Assembly (NCBI GenBank): GCA_040387515.1
Contig: JAZKDP010000019.1
Location: 38,335 to 102,334, forward strand
Reading direction: 5' to 3'
Source: Methylotenera_A sp040387515
GTDB taxonomy: Bacteria; Pseudomonadota; Gammaproteobacteria; Burkholderiales; Methylophilaceae
Length of the DNA: 64,000 nt
Part shown: one piece after another, positions 25,574 through 34,169 of the stretch
How the letters are laid out: every line of letters begins with the position of its first letter
Position numbering within the stretch: the first letter of the stretch is position 1
Program-made: the position numbers and the translations under genes
Notes under the pieces: model-generated
The model's input: the letters and a program-made list of their open reading frames with translations, nothing else
What the model was told of the DNA's origin: nothing
The model's database searches: none

Positions 25574-27406
25574 ATGCCAACAATGATAGTCTCCCAAGCC
25601 CAGCAACGTCTGCACGAAGTATTCGGTTATTCCAGTTTTAGAGGTGAACAGCAAGCCATTATTGAACATGTGGTTGCAGGCGGTGATGCGCTGGTGTTAA
25701 TGCCCACAGGCGGCGGAAAATCGTTGTGTTACCAATTACCTGCTTTGTTGCGTAGCGGAGTAGCAATTGTGGTTTCGCCGCTGATTGCGTTGATGCAAGA
25801 CCAAGTGGATGCGTTGCAGCAGCTGGGCGTTAAAGCCGCATTCTTAAATTCCAGCTTAAGCGCTGATGAAGCGCGTCAAGTGACTTCATCGTTAATCCAA
25901 GGCGATTTAGATATTTTATATGTTGCCCCTGAGCGGCTTTTGTTAAGTGGCTTTTTAGCGCAGCTGGAACAAGTCGAAATGCATACTGGCATTGCGCTGT
26001 TTGCCATTGATGAAGCGCACTGCGTATCGGAATGGGGACATGATTTTCGGCCAGAATATCGCAACTTAACGGCACTGCATACGCGCTTTCCCAATGTGCC
26101 GCGTATTGCCCTGACCGCCACCGCTGATGCGCCCACTCGGGCGGAAATTGTTGAGCGATTGTCCTTAGAAAACGCGCAGCAATTTGTATCCAGTTTCGAT
26201 CGCCCTAATATTCGTTATCGCGTAACGCCCAAACACAAAGCACGCGAGCAATTAGAAGCTTTTTTAGAAACCGAACATGCTAACGATGCGGGTATTGTGT
26301 ATTGTTTATCGCGTCGAAAAGTGGAAGAAACGGCTGCTTGGTTGAAAGCGCGTGGCTGGGATGCGCTACCTTATCATGCCGGCTTGGATGCCAGTGTGCG
26401 CAATCAAAATCAACGTCGTTTTTTGCGCGAAGAAGGCGTGATTATGGTGGCGACGATTGCTTTTGGCATGGGCATTGATAAGCCGAATGTACGCTTTGTT
26501 GCGCATTTGGATTTACCCAAAAGTATGGAAAGTTATTACCAAGAAACCGGCCGCGCTGGTCGCGATGGTTTACCAGCTAATGCGTGGATGACGTTTGGCG
26601 TGGGCGACGTGGTGAGCATGCGCCAAATGCTGGATTCAAGCGATGCATCAGAAGCGCGCAAACAAGTTGAGCGGCAAAAATTGGATGCGCTATTGGGTTT
26701 CTGCGAGTCGGTAAATTGTCGCCATCAAACATTGCTGCGTTACTTTGGTGAGCAGCACGCAGGTAATTGCCAGCAATGTGATAATTGCTTACAACCTGTC
26801 GATACTTGGGATGCGACACAGGCAGCGCAAATGGCACTTTCAGCGGTTTATCGCACAGGGCAGCGTTTTGGAGTGGTGCATTTGATGGATGTGTTAATGG
26901 GTAAAACCAACCCAAAAATAGCGCAATTCAGCCATCAAACTTTAACTGTATTTGGTGTGGGCAAAGACCTTGCACAAACACAGTGGAGCAGCGTATTTAG
27001 GCAGTTAGTCGCTGGTGGATTTTTGCATAGCGATATTGATTCGCATGGTGGCTTAAAACTCACCGAAGCCGCCCGCCCAGTATTAAAAGGCCTGGCCGAG
27101 GTGTGGTTAAGACGTGATGCGGAAATTGAAAGCCGTAAAATCAGCAAAGCAGGGCGTAGCGCAAACGCCAAAGCCGCTTATGATGGATTGGCTGACGATC
27201 CACTTTGGCATGCACTAAAAGCCAAACGCTTAGAACTCGCGCGCGAACAAGCCGTGCCGCCTTACGTGATTTTCCATGACGCCACATTGATTGAGATTTT
27301 AAATCGTCGTCCTACTAGCTTGCTGGAGATGAGCCAAATTATGGGCGTTGGGCGCGCTAAGTTAGATCGCTATGGGGACGATTTTTTACAGGTACTTAGC
27401 CAATGA
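25574..27406 (+). CDS. recQ: ATP-dependent DNA helicase RecQ
   Basis: A 3'-5' helicase in recombination and fork repair. The 610-residue protein has helicase motif I PTGGGKSLCYQLP (about 45-57), DEAH in FAIDEAHCVSEWGHDFRPEY, motif VI QETGRAGRDGLP, and the RQC zinc site (CESVNCRHQTLL, then CQQCDNC). A C-terminal HRDC domain ends in VGRAKLDRYGDDFLQVL. All three modules are intact. The start ATG 25574 is used; ATG at codon 4 is an alternative. It probably shares transcription with the upstream exonuclease/GIY-YIG gene. Confidence 0.96.
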   Translation: MPTMIVSQAQQRLHEVFGYSSFRGEQQAIIEHVVAGGDALVLMPTGGGKSLCYQLPALLRSGVAIVVSPLIALMQDQVDALQQLGVKAAFLNSSLSADEARQVTSSLIQGDLDILYVAPERLLLSGFLAQLEQVEMHTGIALFAIDEAHCVSEWGHDFRPEYRNLTALHTRFPNVPRIALTATADAPTRAEIVERLSLENAQQFVSSFDRPNIRYRVTPKHKAREQLEAFLETEHANDAGIVYCLSRRKVEETAAWLKARGWDALPYHAGLDASVRNQNQRRFLREEGVIMVATIAFGMGIDKPNVRFVAHLDLPKSMESYYQETGRAGRDGLPANAWMTFGVGDVVSMRQMLDSSDASEARKQVERQKLDALLGFCESVNCRHQTLLRYFGEQHAGNCQQCDNCLQPVDTWDATQAAQMALSAVYRTGQRFGVVHLMDVLMGKTNPKIAQFSHQTLTVFGVGKDLAQTQWSSVFRQLVAGGFLHSDIDSHGGLKLTEAARPVLKGLAEVWLRRDAEIESRKISKAGRSANAKAAYDGLADDPLWHALKAKRLELAREQAVPPYVIFHDATLIEILNRRPTSLLEMSQIMGVGRAKLDRYGDDFLQVLSQ

Positions 27407-27576
27407 AAATGTCGCATCATTTCAATGCTGATTCAGCAGCAGGGAGTTCTAACTAATTACAAATTGCAATTGCATTAAATACAGTCAATAATTAAACGCA
27501 GTTAATAATCACGCGACATTGTACGCGGCGCTACAGTAAGTCAAAATTGTAGCTGGATAAAATAAGAAAAATAGGC

Positions 27577-30360
27577 ATGCAAAAACTTTTATCAGTCAAT
27601 AANNNNNNNNNNAAACAGTTGCTAAAAACCATCTGGCCATTTTGTTTTATCGTGGCTTTGTTACTATTTTTAGGCATTATTAGCATGCAGGTTTTATCGT
27701 CAGTTAGAGCCTATGTCAGCGGCGAGAGCTTTTGGTCAAAAGCACAAAAAGAATCGACATATCATTTAAATCGTTATGCAGTAACGCACTCCGAGTTCGA
27801 TTATCAGCAGTTTTTACGTGAGATAGAAATCCCTTTGCAAGATAAAGTGGCTCGACTTGCGTTACAAAAAACCAACCCAGATACACAAGCCGCGGCTGTG
27901 GCACTTATAAAAGCCAAGAATAATCCTGATGATGTGACTGGTTTGGTGCAACTGTTTTTATATTTTCAGCATACTAGCTTGATGGCGCCTTCTATTGAAT
28001 ATTGGGTAGAAGGCGACGAATTGATTGCGCAAATTGTTAAGCTTGCGGATGAGTTGCATCAGCACATCGCGGCTGGCAATATTAGTGAAGATAAAGTGAG
28101 TGGGCTAGTTGAACAAATTAATCAAATCAATTCGGAATTAACACCGCTTGAGGATGCTTTTTCCAATGCGTTAGGGGATGCTTCACGTAACGCACAGATT
28201 CTTATTGTCAGTTTCATGATTGGTATCACGTTTGTGTTGATGCTAATCGGCGTCTATCTAACCCGAAGACTAGTGCTTAGGGACGCTGCGCTTTTGAGGA
28301 CGATTCAAATAAGCGAGGAGCGTTGGAAGTTTGCACTGGATGGCGCCCGTGATGGAGTTTGGGACTGGAATCTGCTGACCAATGAGTTGACACTCTCTAG
28401 CCAATGGAAAGAAATGTTGGGATACGACGACGATATGGTTGCTACCGCTGAGGAGAGGGGAAAGCTATTGCATCCAGATGATTTGCCTAAGGTATTAGAC
28501 GCACTAAATGCGTGCGTACTAGGGAAAGCAGACCGATATGCGATTGAGCATCGCATATTATGCAAGGATGGGAGCTATAAATGGGTGCTTGGTCGGGGCA
28601 AGGTCGTTAGTTTTAGCGAGTCTGGTAAGGCTGAACGTGTGGTTGGTACACACACTGACATTCATGAAATGAAGAATATTGAAGCAGCTTTGCGGGAAAG
28701 CGATTCAAACCAGCGCGCATTATTAGAGGCAATGATAGACGGTGTATTTGTAGCGCAGGATTATCGTTTCATTTTTAGCAATCCAGTATTGCCTAAGATG
28801 TTGGGATACAGTCATGAAGAGTTTGTCGGCCTTCATTTTGAACAAGTGATTGCGCCAGAGTGTTTGGAGGTTTGGAACCAGCGATTTACGAACAGAGTTG
28901 AGGATGATATTGGATATGCGCAAAGCGACCAAGTAAGATTTTTGACGAAAGATAGTCAAGAGTCTATTTGGATGGATTTACATGATTCACGTGTGTATTT
29001 TCATGGTGAACGCAGTGTTTTAGGTATTTTGCGAGATGTCAGTAAACAGAAAGAAGCGGAAGATTTGATCTGGCAGCAAGCCAATTTTGATGGATTAACT
29101 GGTTTGCCTAATCGACGTATGTTTCGTGACCGCTTAGAACAAGAGCTTAGAAAGACAGAACGTACAGGCTCGGCATTAGCGGTAATGTATTTGGATTTAG
29201 ATCACTTTAAAGAAGTGAATGACACGATGGGGCACGACAAGGGAGATACTTTATTAAAAGACGCAACCCTTAGACTGAAAAGTTGTGTGCGTGATACCGA
29301 TACAGTTGCTCGCCTAGGTGGCGATGAGTTTGTGATTCTTTTAAGTGAAATTGATGGTTTAAGTGGGCTAGAGCGTATCGCCCAGAATATTCTAAATCAA
29401 TTGGAGCAGCCATTTACACTGGATTTAGAACCAGTCTATATATCAGCAAGCATAGGCATTACCATCTGTCCAATAGATGCGGCAGATTTTGATAGTTTAT
29501 TAAAAAATGCAGATCAAGCCATGTATGCGGCAAAAGCGGAAGGACGTAATCGCTATAGTTACTTTACGCCATCTATGCAGGCCGCTGCACAATCTAGAAT
29601 GCGCTTAGCCAATGATCTAAGGCATGCCGCTAATCGAGATGAACTTAAATTAGTGTATCAACCGATTATCAAGATAAGCAGCGGTGAAGTATATAAAGCT
29701 GAAGCGTTGATCCGTTGGCATCACCCTACACTTGGTTTAATTAGTCCTGCGCAGTTTATCCCTGTTGCTGAAGATACCGGGATTATTTATGAAATTGGCG
29801 AATGGGTGTTTAATGAAGCTATACAGCAAGTTAAACAGTGGCGCGAGTCCTTACATTCCGACTTCCAAATCAGTATCAATAAGTCGCCCGTTCAGTTTAA
29901 AACTCCCAATTCAACCTGGGTAGAAAGTATGGAAAAAATGGGGCTTCCAGGCAGTAGTTTGGTTGTAGAAATTACTGAAGGATCGCTGCTTGATGCGACT
30001 GACAATGTTGCAAGTAATTTGCTTAAATTTAGAGATGCAGGCATTCAGGTGGCGATTGATGATTTTGGTACAGGCTATTCCTCTCTATCTTATTTAAAGA
30101 AATATGATATTGATTACATTAAGATTGATCAGTCTTTTGTTAAAAATATGACGGCTAACTCGAGTGACTTAGGCTTATGTGAGGCGATTATTTTGATGGC
30201 GCATAAACTGGGTATGCAAGTGATAGCCGAGGGCGTGGAAACGCAGGGACAGTACGATTTGTTAGCTGCAGCTGGCTGCGATTATGCACAAGGCTACCTG
30301 TTTTCTAAACCAGTAGATACTAAAGCGTTTGAGGATTATTGGCACGCGAAAATGCATTAA
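27577..30360 (+). CDS. Membrane PAS-PAS-GGDEF-EAL cyclic-di-GMP protein (N-terminus interrupted by N run)
   Basis: About 927 residues. There are two membrane helices (about 18-40 and 208-230) around a helical periplasmic sensor. Then come a PAS domain (about 245-365, KFALDGARDGVWDWN), a second PAS (375-490), a GGDEF domain with DGLTGLPNRRMFRDRL and an intact GGDEF motif, and an EAL domain with EALIRWHHP, DDFGTGYSSLSYL and KIDQSFV. Both catalytic motifs look intact, so it could make or degrade cyclic di-GMP. Codons 9-12 fall in ten N bases, so the true N-terminus and the frame across the gap are uncertain. Confidence 0.88.
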   Translation: MQKLLSVNXXXXKQLLKTIWPFCFIVALLLFLGIISMQVLSSVRAYVSGESFWSKAQKESTYHLNRYAVTHSEFDYQQFLREIEIPLQDKVARLALQKTNPDTQAAAVALIKAKNNPDDVTGLVQLFLYFQHTSLMAPSIEYWVEGDELIAQIVKLADELHQHIAAGNISEDKVSGLVEQINQINSELTPLEDAFSNALGDASRNAQILIVSFMIGITFVLMLIGVYLTRRLVLRDAALLRTIQISEERWKFALDGARDGVWDWNLLTNELTLSSQWKEMLGYDDDMVATAEERGKLLHPDDLPKVLDALNACVLGKADRYAIEHRILCKDGSYKWVLGRGKVVSFSESGKAERVVGTHTDIHEMKNIEAALRESDSNQRALLEAMIDGVFVAQDYRFIFSNPVLPKMLGYSHEEFVGLHFEQVIAPECLEVWNQRFTNRVEDDIGYAQSDQVRFLTKDSQESIWMDLHDSRVYFHGERSVLGILRDVSKQKEAEDLIWQQANFDGLTGLPNRRMFRDRLEQELRKTERTGSALAVMYLDLDHFKEVNDTMGHDKGDTLLKDATLRLKSCVRDTDTVARLGGDEFVILLSEIDGLSGLERIAQNILNQLEQPFTLDLEPVYISASIGITICPIDAADFDSLLKNADQAMYAAKAEGRNRYSYFTPSMQAAAQSRMRLANDLRHAANRDELKLVYQPIIKISSGEVYKAEALIRWHHPTLGLISPAQFIPVAEDTGIIYEIGEWVFNEAIQQVKQWRESLHSDFQISINKSPVQFKTPNSTWVESMEKMGLPGSSLVVEITEGSLLDATDNVASNLLKFRDAGIQVAIDDFGTGYSSLSYLKKYDIDYIKIDQSFVKNMTANSSDLGLCEAIILMAHKLGMQVIAEGVETQGQYDLLAAAGCDYAQGYLFSKPVDTKAFEDYWHAKMH
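27603..27612. other. Assembly gap (10 N)
   Basis: Ten consecutive N bases inside the first codons of the GGDEF-EAL gene. Ten N is a conventional scaffold placeholder, so the true distance is unknown and the two sides may not be adjacent. Confidence 0.98.
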
Positions 30361-30376
30361 GCGAGATGGAAAGCTG

Positions 30377-30417
30377 AAAATCAAAGGCCTGAAAGTTGGT
30401 TTTAAGCCTTTGATTTT
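30377..30417. terminator. Rho-independent terminator after the GGDEF-EAL gene
   Basis: Perfect 12-bp stem AAAATCAAAGGC / GCCTTTGATTTT with a 17-base loop and a trailing T run, 16 bp after the stop codon. It lies between convergent genes. Confidence 0.8.
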
Positions 30418-30475
30418 TTATGACGTAAAGAAGATTAAGTGAGGGCTAGTTAATCTTCTTTATTTTTAATAGAAC

Positions 30476-31252
30476 TTACTTTGCCACAAAAGCACGTTCA
30501 ATCACGTAGTCGCCTGGCACGCCGATTCTAGGCGACTCTACAAAGTTCCTAGCATCCAGCAATGCCGCTGTATCTGCCAGCATTGCTGGACTACCACAAA
30601 TCATCGCGCGGTCATTTGCAGGGTCCAGCGGCGGCAAGCCAATATCCTCAAATAACTTACCTGAGGTAATTAAATCGGTTAATCTGCCTTGATTGCGGAA
30701 TGGCTCGCGTGTGACAGTTGGGTAGTAAATTAACTTCTCACGTACCAACTCACCGAAAAATTCATTATTAGGCAACTCTTTTTCAATAAAGTCTGCATAA
30801 GCCAGCTCGCTTACATGGCGCACACCATGAATCAATATAACTTTTTCAAATTTTTCATATACGTCAATATCTTGAATCAAGCTAATAAAAGGTGCCAAGC
30901 CAGTACCTGTTGATAAAAAGTAAAGATTTTTTGCTGGTTTTAAGTCATGAATAACCAGTGTGCCAGTCGGTTTGCGACCAACTAAAATGTCGTCACCTAC
31001 TTTTAAATGTTGTAAGCGTGAGGTGAGTGGACCATTTGGCACTTTAATGCTGAAAAACTCTAAATGCTCTTCATAATTTGGGCTAGCAACGCTGTAGGCG
31101 CGCGCTAAAGGACGACCTTCAACTTCAAGGCCAATCATCACAAATTGGCCGTTTTCAAAACGCAAACCTGCGTCACGCGTGGTTTTAAAGCTGAATAAGG
31201 TGTCGTTCCAATGATGAACGCTCAATACGCGTTCGGTAGAGTATTTGCTCAT
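30476..31252 (-). CDS. fpr: Ferredoxin/flavodoxin--NADP+ reductase
   Basis: Bacterial-type FNR (258 residues) moving electrons between NADPH and ferredoxin or flavodoxin. The FAD-binding RAYSVASPNYEEHLEFFSIKV and the NADP-binding STGTGLAPF and ICGSPAML motifs are present. The short C-terminal extension after the catalytic region ends YVIERAFVAK, typical of subclass I bacterial FNR. The N-terminus MSKYSTERVLSVHHW fits the family. It lies 65 bp downstream of etfA on the same strand and may belong to the etfBA unit or be separate. It would serve redox balance and oxidative stress. Confidence 0.93.
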   Translation of the reverse strand: MSKYSTERVLSVHHWNDTLFSFKTTRDAGLRFENGQFVMIGLEVEGRPLARAYSVASPNYEEHLEFFSIKVPNGPLTSRLQHLKVGDDILVGRKPTGTLVIHDLKPAKNLYFLSTGTGLAPFISLIQDIDVYEKFEKVILIHGVRHVSELAYADFIEKELPNNEFFGELVREKLIYYPTVTREPFRNQGRLTDLITSGKLFEDIGLPPLDPANDRAMICGSPAMLADTAALLDARNFVESPRIGVPGDYVIERAFVAK

Positions 31253-31317
31253 AAGCTAATGTTTTCTATAGATAATATTTTATTGTGATGGTTGGCTGCT
31301 ATTATAAAGTTGTTGCG

Positions 31318-32256
31318 TTAATTACGGCTATTAACTTCTGCTGTTAATTTCGGCACAACTTCAAAAAGATCTGCTACCAAGCCATAATCGGCCACTTGAA
31401 AAATAGGCGCATCGGGATCTTGGTTAATTGCCACCACGATTTTACTATCTTTCATACCATATGTGTGCTGAACTGCACCAGAAACACCAATTGCAAAATA
31501 AAGTTCTGGCGCAACCACGACGCCAGTTTGTCCTACTTGAATATCATTTGGCGCATAACCAGCATCTACAGCGGCACGGGTTGCACCTAAAGCTGCGCCA
31601 AGTTTAGCCGCCAGTGGTGATAGCACCTCTTCAAATTTTTCAGCACTACCTAATGATCTGCCACCGGAGATGACAATCTTAGCGGAGCTTAATGCTGGTC
31701 TGTGCGATAGATTATGTGTTTCACTGACCCAGCGTGTTCTAGTGAAGGCTGCTGGCGCATCAATATTGATAATCTCAGTGCTCGCACCAAGGGTTGCCGC
31801 TGCAAAGTTACTGCTGTGTATGGTTAAAAGCTGTGTTTTATCAATACTTTGAATCACATTGTGCACATTGCCAGCGTAGCATGAGCGTGTGTAAATGTTA
31901 TTCGCCTGAATCGTCAGCGCGTCTGAAATCATCGCCACATCCAATAAAGCACCAACGCGCGGCAAAATGTTACGGCTATAAGAAGAGTGTGCTGCCAGAA
32001 TGACTTGGTAATCATTTGCAAGAGATACGATTAAGTTGGCAACATCTTCCGCAAGAGGATGAGCCAAATGTGCGGCATTCGCATGAATCACACGTGTAAC
32101 ACCTTGAATTGAAGCTGCTTTTTGCAAGATGGTTTCATTGCCACCCGCTATCAATAAATCGATAGGCGCTTGCCAAAATTGCGCCGCAGTCACGGCTTGC
32201 TGTACTGCCGGGCTGAGTTCTTTGCCGTTATGTTCGGCTAATATTAAAGTTTTCAT
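31318..32256 (-). CDS. etfA: Electron transfer flavoprotein alpha subunit
   Basis: FAD-binding subunit of the ETF that carries electrons from flavin dehydrogenases to the membrane. The 312-residue protein has the C-terminal FAD domain intact, with GRSLGSAEKFE, then QVGQTGVVVAPELYFAIGVSGAVQH, and AINQDPDAPIFQVADYGLVAD. The start overlaps the etfB stop by 4 bp (ATGA), showing translational coupling. In methylotrophs of this family such ETFs accept electrons from trimethylamine or dimethylamine dehydrogenase or acyl-CoA dehydrogenases; no such dehydrogenase lies in the window. Confidence 0.96.
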   Translation of the reverse strand: MKTLILAEHNGKELSPAVQQAVTAAQFWQAPIDLLIAGGNETILQKAASIQGVTRVIHANAAHLAHPLAEDVANLIVSLANDYQVILAAHSSYSRNILPRVGALLDVAMISDALTIQANNIYTRSCYAGNVHNVIQSIDKTQLLTIHSSNFAAATLGASTEIINIDAPAAFTRTRWVSETHNLSHRPALSSAKIVISGGRSLGSAEKFEEVLSPLAAKLGAALGATRAAVDAGYAPNDIQVGQTGVVVAPELYFAIGVSGAVQHTYGMKDSKIVVAINQDPDAPIFQVADYGLVADLFEVVPKLTAEVNSRN

Positions 32257-33005
32257 AGCTGTATACCTTCATGGGCGCGCAATTTACTCACCAGTTCTTC
32301 CACACTATTTACTTTGATGCCAGGTTTCCTAGCTGGCGGCTCATTAACTTTTAATAGTGTTAAACGTGGCTGAATATCTAAACCTAATTCAGATGCGCTA
32401 AGGGTTTCAATGGGTTTTTTTCTAGCCATCATCAAGTTTGGCAGTTTTACAAAACGCGGTTCGTTAAGGCGTAAGTCAGCAGTAATAACCGCTGGTAAAT
32501 CTAATGCTAGTGTTTCTGTTCCGCCATCTACTTCCCGCGTCACAATCGCTTCATTGCCGTCTAGTTTGATAGATGATGCAAAAGTCGCTTGTGGATAATC
32601 TAACAGTGCTGCCAACATTTGCCCCATTTGGCCAGCATCATCATCAACTGACTGTTTGCCCAGAAGAATAAGATTAGCTTGTTCGCGTAACACAACCGCT
32701 TTTAGCAATTTAGCAACACCCAAAGACTGCAGCTTTTCATCGCTTTCTACTAGTATGGCGCGGTCTGCACCCATCGCCAGCGCATGTCTTAACACATCAT
32801 GATTGGCGGTTGAGCCAAATGAAACTACGATAACTTCAGTCGCTTTGCCTTGTTCTTTAATGCGTAACGCTTCTTCAATCGCGTTTTCATCAAACGGATT
32901 AACGCTCATTTTTACGCCCGCAATATCCACATCAGAACCATCTGGTTTGATACGCACTTTAATGTTGTAATCAACAACTCGTTTGACTGCGACCAGTATT
33001 TTCAT
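32253..33005 (-). CDS. etfB: Electron transfer flavoprotein beta subunit
   Basis: AMP-binding partner of EtfA, 250 residues, full length. Family features are MKILVAVKRVVDYN at the start, SVNPFDENAIEEALRIKE, then LGKQSVDDDAGQMGQMLAALL and REVDGGTETLALDLPAVIT. It heads the etfB-etfA unit. A LysR gene and then the ETF-quinone oxidoreductase gene are divergent from its promoter, so the electron path ETF to ETF-QO to quinone is encoded around one regulator. The start follows a GGAAG ribosome site. Confidence 0.96.
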   Translation of the reverse strand: MKILVAVKRVVDYNIKVRIKPDGSDVDIAGVKMSVNPFDENAIEEALRIKEQGKATEVIVVSFGSTANHDVLRHALAMGADRAILVESDEKLQSLGVAKLLKAVVLREQANLILLGKQSVDDDAGQMGQMLAALLDYPQATFASSIKLDGNEAIVTREVDGGTETLALDLPAVITADLRLNEPRFVKLPNLMMARKKPIETLSASELGLDIQPRLTLLKVNEPPARKPGIKVNSVEELVSKLRAHEGIQL

Positions 33006-33073
33006 AACGGCTTCCTTAACAATTAGCGCGTATTTTATAGTAAAATCAACTATATGTTAAATGGATTATAGTG

Positions 33074-33106
33074 ATTATATATATCTGTAATATAGATATA
33101 TATAAT
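33074..33106. promoter_or_regulatory. 13-bp perfect inverted repeat, candidate LysR operator
   Basis: ATTATATATATCT and AGATATATATAAT are separated by seven bases in the 134-bp region between etfB and the divergent lysR gene. The AT-rich dyad and the divergent layout are typical of LysR-type autoregulation. The low complexity makes some symmetry expected by chance. Confidence 0.45.
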
Positions 33107-33139
33107 TCATATATAAAATTATTAGAATATAAATAGTGA

Positions 33140-34066
33140 ATGAAATATAGTTTAAGACAACTGGAGATTTTTGTGGCTATCAGCCGCACGGCCAGCGTAT
33201 CGCGCGCGGCGGAAGAGTTGTCATTATCTCAATCTGCTACTAGTACCGCTTTGGGCGAGTTTGAAAAACAGTTTGATTTGCAATTGTTTGATCGCGTGAG
33301 CAAGTCACTACGCATTAATGAAGCTGGCCAGCAATTGTTACCGCGTGCGGTAGAGTTGTTAGATAGAGCAAAAGAGATCGAAGCATTACTGCAAGGCCAT
33401 ATTAGCTTTGGGCACATGAAAATTGGTGCAACATTGACTGTAGGAAATTATCTCGTGACGATATTGGTTGCGCGTTTTTTACAGTCGCATCCAGATAGTC
33501 GTATTCAGTTGCAGGTACACAATACCAGTGCCATTGTTCAGAAAATTGCTAATCATGAACTAGATTTAGGCATGATTGAGGGCGATTGTGATCATCCTGA
33601 TATTGAAGTGCAACCTTGGGTGGCAGATGAGTTGGTGGTTTTTAGTGCGCCCAATCATCCATTGGCAAACTTACGCAAAGTAACAACAGAGCAATTGCTA
33701 CTTGAATCTTGGATATTGCGCGAAAAGGGTTCTGGCACGCGTGAAACGTTTAGTCGTGCTTTTCACAATTATAATGCTAGATTAAACATTCGACTTGAGC
33801 TTGAACACACCGAAGCAATTAAGCTCGCGGTAGAATCTGGTTTGGGCATTGGCTGTATTTCTCGCTTAGCCCTCAAAGATGCATTTAAGCGCGGCAGCTT
33901 GGTGCCGCTTGCCACGCCGCAACTCAGCTTAAGCAGGTATTTTTACTTTCTATGGCATAAGCAAAAATATCAGACAACTGCTATGCGTGAATTTTTAACC
34001 TTATGCAAAGAACTGACAGCGGGTGTTAAAAGAAGTGATTTGGTCAATCTGCCAGAAGTTGCCTAA
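33140..34066 (+). CDS. LysR-family regulator next to the ETF genes
   Basis: A 308-residue LysR-type regulator. The N-terminal helix-turn-helix (about 1-60) includes FVAISRTASVSRAAEELSLSQSATSTAL, and the remainder is the two-lobed periplasmic-binding-like effector domain. The domain pattern (VADELVVFSAPNHPLA, then ILREKGSGTRETF) resembles the CysL/CbbR subgroup. It sits between divergent etfBA and the downstream ETF-QO gene (103 bp away, same strand), so regulation of the ETF system is a reasonable inference. Its effector is unknown. Confidence 0.88.
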   Translation: MKYSLRQLEIFVAISRTASVSRAAEELSLSQSATSTALGEFEKQFDLQLFDRVSKSLRINEAGQQLLPRAVELLDRAKEIEALLQGHISFGHMKIGATLTVGNYLVTILVARFLQSHPDSRIQLQVHNTSAIVQKIANHELDLGMIEGDCDHPDIEVQPWVADELVVFSAPNHPLANLRKVTTEQLLLESWILREKGSGTRETFSRAFHNYNARLNIRLELEHTEAIKLAVESGLGIGCISRLALKDAFKRGSLVPLATPQLSLSRYFYFLWHKQKYQTTAMREFLTLCKELTAGVKRSDLVNLPEVA

Positions 34067-34169
34067 ATAAAGCAAATTCTGGTTATAACTAACCCAGTAA
34101 CTGCTCATATAGTTGTAACAATTGTGATAACAAATAATAATTAAATTAAGATTCGAACAAGGAAGAATC

